From: Klebsormidium nitens
Lineage: Eukaryota > Streptophyta > Klebsormidiophyceae > Klebsormidiales > Klebsormidiaceae
Reading direction: 5' to 3'
DNA: 64,000 bases
Assembly: GCA_000708835.1 (NCBI GenBank)
Contig: DF237229.1
Coordinates: forward strand, 8,059-72,058
Positions 46,820-59,782 of the stretch are shown in pieces. Positions within the stretch are counted from its first letter, which is position 1. Each line of letters starts with the position of its first letter. A program made the position numbers and the translations under genes. Under the pieces are notes generated by a model. It worked only from the letters and a program-made list of their open reading frames with translations, made no database searches and was not told the origin of the DNA.

Positions 46820-49800
46820 ATGGCAGGCACCCACACTCTCTTGCGGTTACCTGGACCCACTCTTACTACTTTGCAGTGCAAGGGCAGCCAGCTCCGGTCT
46901 CGCTTCGGGCAGGCTATTGCCTGTCCTCTGGTGGCGCGGCCCGCTGCGGGCAGCTGTCTTGAGCAAAGATGCACGGCGCACAAAGGTGAAAGGTTTGCGA
47001 CACAGGTGGTTGCGGACAATGACGCCATTTATTGACACGGTGCCAATCAATCGTGCTTAGGCCCAGCAGTAATGAGACAATGCAGAAGTCTATGACAGGA
47101 GCTTTCAAGCACAAACACATCCCGCTGCCGTCTTTAGGCCATAGTCCCGCAACCAAATGCTGCCATCTTACACTTTCTCAGACTTACTTCAATGTTTGTG
47201 CTGTGCCCTTCCTGCCGTCTCCTTCCTCTTACCTTTCTGGCTGGCTGTCTTTCCAGCCTGCTCAGCTGACACTAACTTCTTTCTGCATTGGGGCAGCCTT
47301 TCTCCCTGCTGGAACGGGACTATCAGCATCCCCGTTTCACCAGCGGCTTCTGCACCAGTCTGAGAGGAGAGGCGCTCTGAGGCACCGGCCGCAGGCGGTG
47401 GCCGACGTGCTGACGGAGGCCCCCCTGCCGGAGCAAGAAGTTAGAGAAAAGGTGCGGCTTCTTCAGCGGGCACTTGTCGTTTTCACTAGGGGTATTTTGA
47501 CATGCAATGTAAACAAAAGGAACAAAGTGCTAGTCATGTCGCTGTAGCTTTGCTTAGCCGTCTTGGAGTGGTACGCTGGTGGAAGGCACGTGAAAACCAT
47601 TCACAAGGTTGGTAAACGAGCGGCTCGGATTTCTTCTCAACAACTGCTCAGTTTTGGGGGCAGAATCACCTTGTTCGGAGTTTCTTGATTGCCCTTTCCC
47701 AAGTAGCAGAAAAAAGGGCAGTGACAATTTTCAAAAAGAAGACTTTATATTACACAATCCGCCGCAAAATATGAAAACGAGTTATCCTGAAACCCGCCGT
47801 CGTTAAAGCAGTCGGGAAATCAGCAAGATCTGTGTAGGAAAGATTGAAGGTTTGAAAACCAGAGGTTTAACGTAACCTAAAACCCTGGAGTCGATATATC
47901 ACACCATGGGCATGTATGTCTTGTACACTTGTGAGATTGTTTTCTTTGGAAATCATTCCTTTCCAAGTCGTAAAAGGTGTTTGTCAATCACGAGAGAAAA
48001 AAATTCCCAAGAGACTAATATAAATAGCAGCGACTTGTTCTTTCTTAAAATACAGTCCATACTTTTTGATAAAATGTGAAGGGACTGAAAGGGCCCCTGA
48101 GTCCTGCAGGCCATTGATGAGGTTGCGGCCCGCCTGGCTGCGGAGCATGGGTCTCTTCCAACGGGCCCGAATGGGCGGGATGACCGCGACCTGATTCTGT
48201 GGTTCCTCCGGGACCGCAAGTTTGACGTTGACAAGGCGGTTGAGAAGCTGGCCACCGCAATCGTATCCTTACAGCCTCTTCCGGGCAACTGTGGCACATC
48301 GACCGTTTTCTTCAGGGGTTTAATTTAAGAAATTCTTTCAGCCTTGCAAATGCCTCAAGGATATTCTAAGTAGCTGAGCTGAGCCAGGTTGCAGTAGGTC
48401 AAGGAAATGCAGGGCTCTACAAAACGATTGCTTGAATACTACAGCGGGGGGTTTCTGTCTGGCGGACGCCGTAAAGGTCTCTTTTTGGACATTGCCCCGT
48501 TGCGCGTTTCCTTGACTCCCTGCTCAGCAATGGCGCACCGACTTTGGCGTGGAGGCGCTCACGGACGAGAGGGTGGCTGCGTGCGCTGCCACGGGGAAGG
48601 CCTACTTGCACACGGCCAAGGACAAGGAGGGGCGCTCCGTCGTTGTGGTTGTCGCAGGACAGCACCGCCCCGAGGTGAGCACTTTCCCATTGCCCCACGA
48701 ATCTTGATACAAGTTTTGTGGGCTGACACATTGGCCTGGTTGGTCAAGAAACACGATGGGAAGCCAGGTCGTAGAGCTACTCTTCCGGTCGAATCGTACT
48801 TACGAGGAGAGGTCGTGGATTCAGGTCCTTTGGATGGTCATACAAGCGCTTTTTTTTTGTCAATCTGTTTGGCAACTTCGATGAGCTCCTTAGGGAGCGC
48901 AGTCGGTACAGGTAGTCCACAAGAAACGCTGGGTTGTAAGCTTCAACGGAAGTCTTAGAACGGGGCCAAAGTCGAACGTGGAGACTGCCAACGACAAGTT
49001 CGCCGTCTCAACGATGGCCAGTTCACCGAGCAGCAACCACCCATCATTTGCAGTCGACAATCCATTCTCTTTTTCCTTTTCTTTCCCCCGTTTTTCCGCA
49101 ACATGTAGTCCCTTGACTACAGATATCATTCTAAGGAGACCCCGCAACCAGATCCTCGGGCTTGTTAAACACACGAACATGATTCAGATCGTTACATAAC
49201 GAGATGAGATGCTGAACTCGATCCTGCAAGACTTCCTTTCTTGTGATATTCGAATCCAGACCATCAGTCGACCCTTCGCATGCTCTCGCAACATTCATTC
49301 CTACGTTTCTGGGGGGGCCGGTCCAAGGTGGCACGGATCAGCGCCTTCATCCATAACCTGGAGCCAAGACAGAGCGAGAAGCGAAGACACCCCCATCGAT
49401 TCAGTTGATCACCCTTAGAAGCGTGTCTCGCAGACCTCGGGTGTAACAACTTCTTCAAAGTGGCGGAGTTCTCTGGAGAGACTCGCGCCCGTTGCTGTCG
49501 TGCGTACATGTCCTTTGAAGGACGTCTCAGCTGATTATCAGCAAGACGTTGTGTCACAGACTTCGTGCTGTGTGAAACCATCATCAGAGTTACGGAGTTC
49601 TCCGGAATTCTGCGCGCCCGTCTCTCGCTTGCAGGAGTCTTCCGTTGGAGGACACCTCGGCTGATCGTCAGCAGAATCAATTGTTAGAGACTTCGCGGTG
49701 TCTTACACCACCTTCCAAGTCATGTGTTGGAGTTTTCCGGAGAAATCACGAGCTCCTCTTTGTTGTACAGGAGTTTTCGCTGGAGGACAGTCAGCGGCTG

Positions 49801-51293
49801 TGCGTGCACATCGTGGAGCAGGCGGTCGCCAACCTGGAGCCGCCGACGGAGCAGATTTTGGGCATCTTCGACCTGCGCGGCTTCCAGCAGAAGAACACCG
49901 ACTGGCCCTTCATCAAGTTCCTCGTCGACATCTTCTTCAAGTGAGGCCGCTTTGCCACTTTTTCTTGTCCGCTCTGAGAATATGACGAAAGTGGTTGATG
50001 GAAATACCAACGTAGTACGGAGCTTTAGGTTGTAGAGGGGTCATTTGTTATACTCTTTCGTCGTCAACTTGAGGAGAAAAGTCTGCGACTTTATTACGTG
50101 CCACTTCTCCTTGATGATTCAAGCCTGAGGTTTCGCAATGTACCTCAATACCCTCTGTCCCTCCTGGTAATCTCGTTTGCCAGCGCTTCCGGACAACCCG
50201 CGGTTGACCTTCGCCTAGGTTAGTTTTTCAACAAGCAGTCTCACGAAAGTTGTAAACGTCCGGACGTAAAGGCGGCGCTCGGTCGCCCAAGTAACGGCAC
50301 CGCGATCTCCGTTCCCCTAATCCTTTTTGCCGTTTCTCTTGATTCCTCTGAACACTTTGGGCACTTGATTCCCCTTTGTTTACCGTCAGACGCCGCATGC
50401 ACGTTTCTGTATAAGCATTGGGGCTCAACGTAAATCTGCCGACAAAAGCGCCTGATCATGCGCCCTGTTCTTCCAGGTACTACCCGAAGCGCCTCGGTCA
50501 CGTGCTGTTCGTGGACGCGCCCTTCATCTTCCGGCCAGGCTGGGAGATCGTCAAGCCCTGGATCGGCAAATACAAGGAGCTGGTAAGCGCGCCGGCTCAG
50601 CCTGCCGCTGGAGCAGACTGCCTCTGACAAGTTGCGGATAAGGGAAGGCTGCTAGATCGAAAAGTACTCAGCAATGTCACAAGTGGAAGTGGATCCCGTA
50701 TCGTCGCTTCTGTTCCGTGCCTTTGGAGTCATTTGATTTAGGCGAGCTCAACTTGTGTCGTCGACAAGCTCAACGGTGGTCCCCCTCTGGGGGCGACACC
50801 CAGTTTGATCGACCACAATTGACGTTTTTCACTCACCTTCAAGATCCTGTCTCCCTTTGTCTGGGGGCATTTTCACAAATTGGAAACGAAGTTAAAAAAC
50901 AGTTCCTTTTTCTGTCCCACAACAGGGCATCATATATCCACTTTTCTATCTTTTTGATCCATCGCTGACGGTGGACTAACTCGAACGTGTCCAAGGACGT
51001 AAGCGGTGCTGTCTGCAGGCTCCGGGAACAGCCGAACCCCTCTCACTTTCTTAAGTTCCATTTGGTCCAGTCGAACGTCCGCAGCTTGTCCTCGAGGATC
51101 CTCCAACCAATTGGTTAAAAGAGACATGCTGCTTCTGAAAGCAACTGCATAGTGCAAACTTCAGACGCCCGCAAGGCAGGCCAAAGCGGGCGACTGAGCA
51201 CCGTTTTGCATACCGCAGGTCCGGTTCTGCTCCGCCAAGGACGTCAAGGAGTATTTCACGGACGAGACGCTGCCTCCCAACTTTCGGACCTGA
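46820..51293 (+). CDS. Sec14-like CRAL-TRIO protein with probable plastid transit peptide, 7 exons, about 309 aa
   Basis: A lipid-transfer/lipid-binding protein. Exons: 46820-47005, 47359-47451, 48110-48262, 48528-48674, 49771-49940, 50477-50582, 51219-51293; phases are consistent. The CRAL-TRIO N-terminal part is [20 protein letters not shown], followed by [13 protein letters not shown]. The lipid-binding domain has [20 protein letters not shown], then [20 protein letters not shown] and [10 protein letters not shown], and a final exon with [15 protein letters not shown]. The first 62 codons (Arg/Ser/Leu-rich, no acidic residues early on; begins [18 protein letters not shown]) look like a transit peptide, and the ATG lies in a perfect GCCATGG. 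These first two exons are the weakest part of the model. The intron before 49771 holds two degenerate copies of the next splice acceptor. Confidence 0.85.
49421..49810 (+). repeat. Three tandem copies of a splice-acceptor segment, about 130 bp each
   Basis: Units start at about 49421, 49551 and 49683. The third is the real intron end plus exon start (TTGTACAG|GAGTTTTCGC). The second holds a matching acceptor GCTTGCAG|GAGTCTTCCG at 49634/49635. The first is more worn and has lost its AG. Shared words include GGAGTTCTC(T/C)GGA, CGCGCCCGT and AGGAC near each end. The decoy acceptor lies 136 bases upstream of the true one, so its use would shift the frame. Confidence 0.78.
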
Positions 51294-52869
51294 CTTCTGT
51301 GAGCGCTGAAGCCGAAAGGGGGCCTGTGTTTGGTGCCCCCCTTTGGCGGGGCGGCTCCCATTTCAGTTTGGGATTGTACGCGCAGGTTGTTGAGTGTGCC
51401 CAACTCCGAGATTTTGAGCGTGTTGAGTTGTAACTTAGAAACAAGGTAGCGGTACTAATCGTCCCCTAGGGATGTTGAGATTGGACCTATTGTTGCAGAT
51501 TAGCTAGACATCCCCACGGCCATAGGTGTTGCTTGAATCGAGGCGGTAGGTCTGGTGGACTTCACCGACGGATGACCCCCTGATTTGTTGATGCTTTTAC
51601 AGCTGTAGCTAGTGGACCATTTGAGCACTTCTGCGTGCTTGAGCGAGTAAATGATCACGGGCCGGTAGTTGTGAGAACAGGCCGCCCAGGCTTCCACTGC
51701 AGCCCGCGGCATATGTTGCCAAAAGAAGTGTAGTAGTGTCCGTTTACAACTCTATGTGATGCCCACCCCAGGCGGGGAGACCTGTTTGCAAGCTAGCCCG
51801 GCCCGCCCTTGATCGAGTTACTGATTGATTGCGCTCACCAATGTCAAACTTAAAACACATATCTCATGCGCGAGTTCAAATTAATTGCAAGCGCGCCTTG
51901 ACGAGCGGGGCCGGCCAGACATTTTTACCATATTAAGGTTTATGTATATGCGCATATGAGCAGCCTAGGTGCAGGACTCCGTCCGCACGTGGCGCGCGGC
52001 TTTTACCATGTGATGATTGGTAAATTGAGTGTTCAATGAACAGTGGGCCGAAGTGCTCCGACACATATTTAACATACATTCTGATCGAGAGCTACTGAGC
52101 GACACACGTTCTCAAGCATATAGCGCGCAATTCCTAGTAAACTGCGCCAAGCGCAAGCTTCGCATCAAAATCATCAATTAATATGAGCCACTGAGGGCTG
52201 CATAATCAAAAGAGCGGAATGCGTACATATGAAGACGTTTCCATGGACCACGCTCAGTGTCCTCAGATCTTACATGTGGCAGGCCCTGCATGCGCATTCA
52301 GTTGGCATACGTTTCATGACCGAACATCAAACGTTGGTGGTTGCAGTATCAATTAGAATCACAATTGTGCGCCACGCGTGCACAGCCTAGACTCACTAAT
52401 ATCAAGTGAACCTTGGAACAACATGAAAATGATCTAGCTGTCAAGCGTTGCGTAACCGCACGGCCCCAATGCTCTGTGTTTGTGCAACATATCTATGCAC
52501 CCAAGCTCTTTCGATCGGATGATCTTGCACGTCCATTGGCATGACGGTCACAAGTTAGGCTGGAATGCAGCGTACCGTGACTGACTAAGCCGTACGTTCA
52601 ATTGATCCTATAAAATGAGACGGCTTTACTTGCTTGCACGTAGTATGGAATGAGCCGCTGATCGACAGCTTTTGCAATATCGATCCAGAAACTTTTCCGC
52701 TCTTATTTCAGAAAGAATGCAGCTACAAGCTATTCCTTTGGCGGGTGCACTGATCATGCCTCCAACGGTGGCAATCGTGCATCTCGGTTTGACGTTCCTA
52801 AACCATCGAGCCTGACTATATTGGCTGGAAAAAGCCTTGCTCCTGTCTTCCTTCGACCGTTGCAGCCCC
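51294..52869. other. Convergent spacer between the Sec14-like gene and cytochrome c
   Basis: No gene supported. About 51720-52620 is palindrome-rich and AT-leaning (CATATGCGC, GGCGCGCGGC, TTAATTG, ACACGTTC). Frames at 51500-51712 and 52626-52913 lack motifs. Confidence 0.5.
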
Positions 52870-54571
52870 TCACCCGTGGTTCCCGTACCTCCCGGCCGCC
52901 TCACCCCGCTCATTGGTGCGTACCGGCGGGCCCGTGGCTTTCTTGAGGTACTCGATGACGTCAGCCCGGTCCTTGGGTTCGGGGAGGCCCTCGAAGTCCA
53001 TCTTGGTGCCCTGCACGTACTTCTGCGGGTTCTCCAGCCAGACGTACAACGTCTCCTCGTTCCAGATTGTGCCCTGCGGAGAACGAGACGAGAGTCGCTT
53101 CAGGGCCCTTTGAAGGCCAATCGATAATTTGGAAACACATCTGTAAACGAACACTCAACAAAATCCTGATCGACGTGGGGCGGTTGAGGAAAATCAGACG
53201 CAATTTTCGTCGACTTTGGCGACCAGCTCTTGCCTCCGTTAAAGAGCGAATAGCCTAACGACACGCGTTTAGATTCAATCCATGTACCGACCATGATGTC
53301 AACTAGAGCCGTCATTTTTCTTTTCTTCAACGGACCGCTGGTGCTGGCCTGCCAATGCAGGGCATACCGTACACAGGCAGCCTTTTTTCAAGAGCACCGA
53401 AATGCACGTTGTTTGCAATAGGAAAGAAAATTTGAATTGTAGCAATTTAATAAGTCCCAATGCTTTTGACTCATAAGCCTCGCCAAGAATGACGGCACCC
53501 TGACAACTCTACGAGTGTTCCCACCGGGGGCCGGAATCGGTTGTTTTTCTGGCCGAATTGCCGGTTCCAGAACCTTGCCGCACCAAAAGCATCTCGACTT
53601 CTTCACGAAGAAAAACCACATCTGCTTAGAGATTCTTATAGGAACCACTTCACACACTCGGACCATTATGCGTCTCATTCGAGAGGTGGACACCCACCTT
53701 CAGCTGGAGTGCTTGTGAGTAACCCCGAGGGAAGTCGGGAAGCCTCCCTGACCTACACAAACCGAGGCAGGCTGAGAGTGAGCAACCTTCAAGTATTTGA
53801 AACGGCGCTTTGTGAAAGTTCGAGAAGGAACTCCTTTGCAACGCTATCTATTCAAATGCACACTACGGACGGTGCAATCTGCGACAAGTTCCGAAAACGC
53901 TGCACTGTCATGAAAGCTACTAAATGACGTACAGGATCAGATACCCTGAGCTCTTAACCTGCCAATCAAGTGGGGTGCTCATTTTCGAGCAGAATTTTTT
54001 GGAAGGGGTTCCAAAGACAGGTAGCCTTTCCTTAACCCGGTGCATGCAGCAACACAGTTGTTCAGACCTCATCCCTGTCTTGAGCCCAGACTCATCAGAG
54101 CGAGCATCCTCTAGCTGTATTTGGAATCAAGAGTATTTAGAATACTAAGAAAGCCTAAGTAGAGCAGATTCTGTGCAAGTTACAGCGCAGCAGCTCTACA
54201 ACCCCCATCTTCACCTCCCGCCACCTCTCCCATTTGATTACCAACCCTCCTCCCCAGCACACCCCTCTCAGCACCTTCCCACTGGCAACATTTAAGTGCT
54301 TTGACTTCTGAACGCCAGTTGCCCAAATGTGCACCCAGCCTTTCGCTGCATGACCTGGAAACCCCCTGGTCTTATCTGCGCGCATGCCCTCTCACCTTCT
54401 CCCAAACAGTCCCCACAGGTTTGGCGCTTTGGGTCCATGGGAGTCTGGCCCCGTTGCATTCGGGTTAATGGCGTGGCACTTGGCACACGTCTGCTTGTAG
54501 ATCTCCTCCCCTCGTTGTGGATCCCCTTGGGGAGCTTTGGAAAAATCCTTGTCCGCGCCCGCCCGTGACAT
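52870..54571 (-). CDS. CYTC: Mitochondrial cytochrome c, 3 exons, 144 aa
   Basis: Soluble electron carrier between complexes III and IV in the intermembrane space. Exons: 54571-54396, 53752-53698, 53073-52870; phases agree. The haem motif is CAKCH (Cys29, Cys32, His33). The mid-block [13 protein letters not shown] corresponds to the family's GPNLxGLxGR. The axial Met102 is in [11 protein letters not shown], and the C-terminal helix is [13 protein letters not shown]. Two departures from the usual form: the small middle exon gives [20 protein letters not shown] where most have a shorter loop (about four extra residues around LPDFP), and about 20 residues ([20 protein letters not shown]) follow the normal C-terminus. 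The middle exon was picked because it is the only candidate that fits phase 2 to 0 and the GYS core. There is no presequence, as expected for this import route. Confidence 0.88.
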
Positions 54572-56070
54572 TGCCCCTCGCAGCTGGTAAGACGTGCTAA
54601 TGTGGGTATACTATGATCTGATTGATTGGACTTCAGATCGCCTCAATCTTTAGTTGCTATATCGCATCAAGGCCCACTTCACTAGAGGCGCTCTGCAACT
54701 AACCCCAATGTAGCTTAAGGTGCATGCAGCAGATTTAGAAGGTTCAAATGCAAACAGAACCTTGAACTCTTGAACTGTCACGAGACAGAGTCAAAACACT
54801 AGTTTCAGTCCTTGCTGATGATAAATGATCGGAGTGAGTCTGCCTTGGTTGTCTAGCTTCAAAGAATCAGCTCTAACGTTCCGGAACAGCAATGCAACTG
54901 CGGTAGATGTCAGGTTCGCATCCTGCGGTGGTTGCAATGATGGTCCGAAGCTGGGCCAATAGATTGATTGAATTTCAATACGTGACTCTCGCGCCCCTCG
55001 TGCCCCAAATCGAAACCCTGTCCAGGTCCCCTTCCGCTGCAAGAAGGACAAAAGCAGAATCAGGAAAGCTCGTCAACGCAATCAATAAGATTATTAGAAA
55101 GCTGGCAGGGTCTGCAAGAGGAGTAACGTCTGTGCATGTGCCGTGGATGTAGCTGCGTAGAGCAATGCTACGCAAGGCTACCTATAGTCCTATCTCATGA
55201 TCCTCCATCGGCAGCAAGTTTACGGGGCTGCAGGGGCGCCTCAATGGTCAGACTGCTATGACAGGTGGCGGAGTGCATGATGCTCAACGTCAAGCCAAGG
55301 CAAATTCGAGCCGGGGGGATCCCTCAAGCGGCGTCTCAGACTCAGATGACCACACTGGAAGTCCACACTGCGCGCGCGGCTTGTTTCACCGGCCGCGTGC
55401 TGGCCGCCCAGCTCGGCGTCCATGCACGGTCACTCGCGCTCAATGAAATTCTGACTAGAATGAGCAGCCGTCCCGCCTAGCATGCAGCGTTCCAAGTGCC
55501 TGGCCGGCAGAGCTACGGTATATGTTGGAAGCCAGCGCACTTGATTAAGCTGGCTCGGCCACTCAGGTGACAAATCTTGCAGCTGGGCCGTCTTCATCCT
55601 CTTGCCACGTCATGGATATGTGCAACTAGCGCAACAGCTAGTGACACATAACTTAAGTCAGCAACTGACTGGAAGCAATGCGCATGGGTTGCGATATTGC
55701 ATAGTACAGAATCTATCGATCCATTGTTGGAGGCAATCACTTTTCGAGGCTAGGAACTTACATCAGTTCTGACAATGATACACATGCATCTTCATGCGCA
55801 TGCCACCTTGGCAGGGCTGCACGCAGCTCTCCATATCAGGATATGCACATGCATAGTAACTGTCCCGCTCGAATCGCAGACTGCCTGCAACTATGTGCGC
55901 AATGCAGACCCTAACTTGCTGGTGGTTTGCTTGGATCTCCTCCGTACAGTTTGCACTATCGGATCGACATTGTGGTCACTTCAACATTGGAGCATCATCA
56001 TCAATCACAATGCAGAGTGCCAACTTGTCATGATTGAGTTGCAACGGTCCTGAACGGCGAGGGGCTCAGC
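54572..56070. other. Spacer between cytochrome c and the DUF3598 gene
   Basis: No gene supported. Open frames at 54907-55152 and 55258-55480 (+) and 54791-55051 (-) have no motif or splice support. 55480-55900 is mildly palindrome-rich (CATGCATCTTCATGCGCATG). Confidence 0.45.
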
Positions 56071-59000
56071 TCAACTCTTCACCTCCTTTATCAAGGTCGT
56101 GGAAACCACCAGTCCGTCAAGGTCGTAGGTCCTGATCAATCTCGAACGGTGGCCCGGGTTAACTATCCAGGACATTTCGAAGTAGAACGATTGCCCGGGC
56201 TTCACGTTGAGCGGACACGTAACAGCGATGCCCCCGGGTAGTAGCGTGGTTTGCAGGCCGCCAGGGTACAGGATGACGGACCCGTCTAGAGACGCCGTGG
56301 ACTTCAACTCAAAACCGCTGGGACCCATCTTGAGCACCTGTCGGGATTACGAGCAGTGCGTCAACAAGCAGTGCGTCAAGAGAGACAACAAGGATCGTAT
56401 CTGCTTGCGCAGGCGACTGCATAGAGAAAACTTAGAAGCCTCTACGTAAGAAGGGGCACCCATGCAGGGTACTACTGGGCCTTTTACATGGACAAGTGGT
56501 TACTGAATGGATTCACCAGCAATTATGAGTAGGCCTCTTATTTGACGTATTGTACCAAACTTCAAAACTTTTGAACCTACAAAAAGAGCGCTGACACAGT
56601 ACCGAGTATCCACAAAGGTACTTAAAGCGTCTGCATCGAATCCTCACCTGTTCTAAAGTGCCCTCCGGTCCTTTCGTATAAGTGATGGACGAATCGTACT
56701 CTGTGACAGTGCCCCCGTACAGCGCCGTCCGCCGACTCGAGGCGCGGCCCTTCCACTTTCCTAGCAACGCGTCAATCCGACTTCCCGGGTCGTCTTGCTG
56801 CGTTCAAAGAGAGCGGATCAGGATGGCTGTCAGAGAAATTGGAGCTTCCCAAAGTTCGTACATCCAAGAAAACAACCCCCTTTCTCAACCTAAAGATGCT
56901 TCGTGCCGTTGTTTTCGGAATTTCTGCAGCCGGGTTTACAGGTCTGGTGAGGAGCCCAAGGAAGGCACATCACGATGGTTTCCGACGGGTGCGCTGGACC
57001 GGCGGCTCGCTTCCTCATTCTGGAGCAGCCCAAACTTCACAAGCCACGAAGCGTCTCTGTCTGGTGAGCGTGAATTAGTGATCACGAACCCCATCCTGGC
57101 GTGCTGGCAACGACGTCAAAACGGAGTCTGCTTGCCGAAGCCGGAGCAAGTAAAGCCATACACTTCAAAATGGTACCTTAAGAGGACAAACGACCACGCA
57201 GAGCTGCAGTCGGGCAAGTAGGGACTACATCAGCATAAAAAAGCCTATGTCCTCTGATACATCGGAATCCTCGGCCCCTTCTGCTCAGGAAGGGAGAGGG
57301 AGATGGATCTATCTCACGAACAGAATCAGTTTTTAGAAACGAAAGCTGTGAAGAAGAACTTTGTAGAGCTGGCCTCACCGTTTCCAGCTCTTCACCTTCC
57401 GTCTTGCTCTCGACGAACACGCCAATCTGGTCCAGCAGGCCGCGCGTGTCCAACACGTGTATGGCGCGCACGCGTCGGTCGCCGCTGTCCGAATGGAGGC
57501 AACATTCGCTCACCAGAGCGGGGCGCTCCGAAGGATAGCGAACAGTCCTGGGCACAGAGGGAGAGAGCTCTTAGAATCGTCTTCTTGTCGTCTGGCCTCT
57601 GACAATCTGACAATCGTTGTGAAGACGAGGCGATCTTGATTTGAATTTGGTGATTGACGCTCGCTTTCCGCAAGAAGCAGAATGCGAATGTAGCGGTGCA
57701 GGTTTGATTGAACTATCTCAATGGACCTTCCAATAGAAGGAAAGGATGACACAGCTAAGTCGCCTGCAGACTTGTTCGAGATAGGGGAGAAGAAAAACGG
57801 TCGTTGTTGCAGAATCGCCACATCTTGCTACTCGGAGAGCAAATCGCATCAAAGCAACTTTTGACCACGGTGTCTTTTGGCAGTAAACCCTCAGACCAAA
57901 CGGTCAGTAGCTGTGTCCACTCTTGAAGCTACAACAACACAACAGATTGGGCTCTGCATTAATGACACCACCTACAATGAAGTGGGCACTGGGCAGAGCT
58001 GGGAGGAGGAATAGCATGTAGGATATGAGAATCGAATCTTGACGAAGCATTAATTTGCGAAGAAACACAATTCGTCTAGGTGATTGACCGTTTGGTTGTA
58101 ACGTAGTACCTGTCAATGTCTTCTCCGTCCTTTTTCTTGGACAGCCCTTTCCTTAAGAGTGCGTCCAGTGCTTCTGCAGTTTGGTGTGACAGCGAGAAGG
58201 CGCCATCACCAGGAAAGTAACTCAGCTGTCAGAAGAACAGGAACGAGACTTAGCATGTTGAAGATTCGAATATAAGGGTGGGTTTTTGACTGCTTGGGGC
58301 CCGGGAAACACTGATGGCTGCGTCCACTTCTTTGAACATTCAAAGACGTTTACGGCAAGGCAGCTTTTCAGAAAGCACTGCAATTCTTTATGTAGGTGCC
58401 GCCTCCACAAGATGGTGGTTCAAGATAAGACGTCTGTGCCGTTGCCTTCCCTGCGATGCAAGGATTCAGAATCTGACATAGGTTTCCCATCCTCTCAAAG
58501 GGAAAGTGGATTAACCACAGGCTTGATGGTGCTTAGCGTCACAAACCTGGTCAGGGCCCACTTACCTGCTGAGAGTCACCTAGCGAAGTGCGGCTGCTGT
58601 GCAAATCAAAGACCGACTCAGAATCTGACGCGCTGGCAGCTCCCACAGCTTGATCCTGAACCTTCAACCTACAAAGAATGAATCAATGTTGACAAGAATG
58701 ACAAAAGACACCTGTCTCAGGAATATCTACGGCCAGGAGGTGCTTGATCAGCCCAGAAGCATCATAACTCATGCCCTAAGAATCACATCATCAGCTTCAA
58801 GAGGCATAAGAACTGGAAACCTTTGACCACCACCACCATCATCAGATGAACCCTGACTGTTTGCTTTGAGTCATTGGGATTGATAATATTGTCTCATTTG
58901 CCCGCACCTCTGTTGCATCATCAGGTCATCCGCTGTTCCGCTGGACGTGACTTCCATGGTCGTTTGGATGCTCTCCAGGACCTTGCCGAATGCATTGAAT

Positions 59001-59644
59001 TGCTGCACATGAGGTTGACTGGATGATTGGTGGCTAGCTCAGAAAACTGTCAATTCTACTGAGGAGCACATTTGAATTATGGTGATGCAATAAGAGTTGC
59101 TGTCGACAGGTGCGTCCAACACGTCAGCCCAGCATCTTTCAACCACTTGCAGCGATCACGCCCTCACTCACTCAGTCCGGGTGGTAAATATGTTAAGAGC
59201 CTCAGAGCTTGAGCGGAAGGCAAGAGTCTTGCTGATGGTCGTGCTCACATAAAACGTGCCACTCCAGGTCCCGCAGTTCAACTGGACGAACGCAGGAAAT
59301 GCTGCTGAAGCATCCATATGCCACTTTGCAATGCTGCAGGCAACTCTCCTTGACTGTCTAGCGCCCCAAGCGAAAGAGGTGCCTAGAAAATGAGAAGCAG
59401 GCAACTTGCTTTGCTCTTGTGCCAAGTCACACCAGTCGTGAAGCTGGTTTGTACCTCTGAGGACGTCTTGGTGGTGAAAAAAGGACGAATGTCGCTCTGG
59501 AAATCTGTTACAGGTTGGCAGCTTCCAATGCCGCATGTTTGCTGACTGCGGTCGCCGTGCATTTGTCAAAGCAGACCTTGCGCAAGTTGATATTAATGGC
59601 CAGCTCCCCCTGCTTCTGAGTGAGTACATGCTAGCTGCCTCCAT
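56071..59644 (-). CDS. DUF3598-family protein, probably plastid, 7 exons, 431 aa
   Basis: A lipocalin-like family of cyanobacteria and plastids with no assigned reaction. Exons: 59644-59249, 59002-58908, 58668-58566, 58225-58110, 57547-57379, 56797-56648, 56337-56071; all phases match. The first domain starts LNCGTWSGTFYQFNAFGKVL and includes LSYFPGDGAFSL and ERPALVSECCLHSDSGDRRV, a typical DUF3598 N-terminal block. The second starts LLGKWKGRASSRRTALYGGT, again with the W-x-G opening, and ends in PGQSFYFEMSW and SRLIRTYDLDGLV. The N-terminal 105 residues are Arg/Ser-rich with few acids and contain RRVACSIA, a plausible transit cleavage region. The ATG at 59644 has a good context. I infer a chloroplast location from this and from the family's distribution. 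Confidence 0.85.
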
Positions 59645-59782
59645 TGCTTATAAGATTAGCGCTGCTGCTGCCACTAGCTAGCAATCAGTGAGAGTGTTAG
59701 CGGCAGAGGCTGCAGGAAGTTGTTTTGTTGGCGCCTGCCAGCAACCGTACCGGCCGAGCCAGTTACTGAGGTAAAACCATCA

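Noticed and set aside
53200-53300. [12 protein letters not shown]-like stretch as the middle exon of cytochrome c (minus strand)
   Set aside because: It contains GYS, but no acceptor gives the required phase after AGA-AG. The exon at 53752-53698 fits phase, length and both splice sites.
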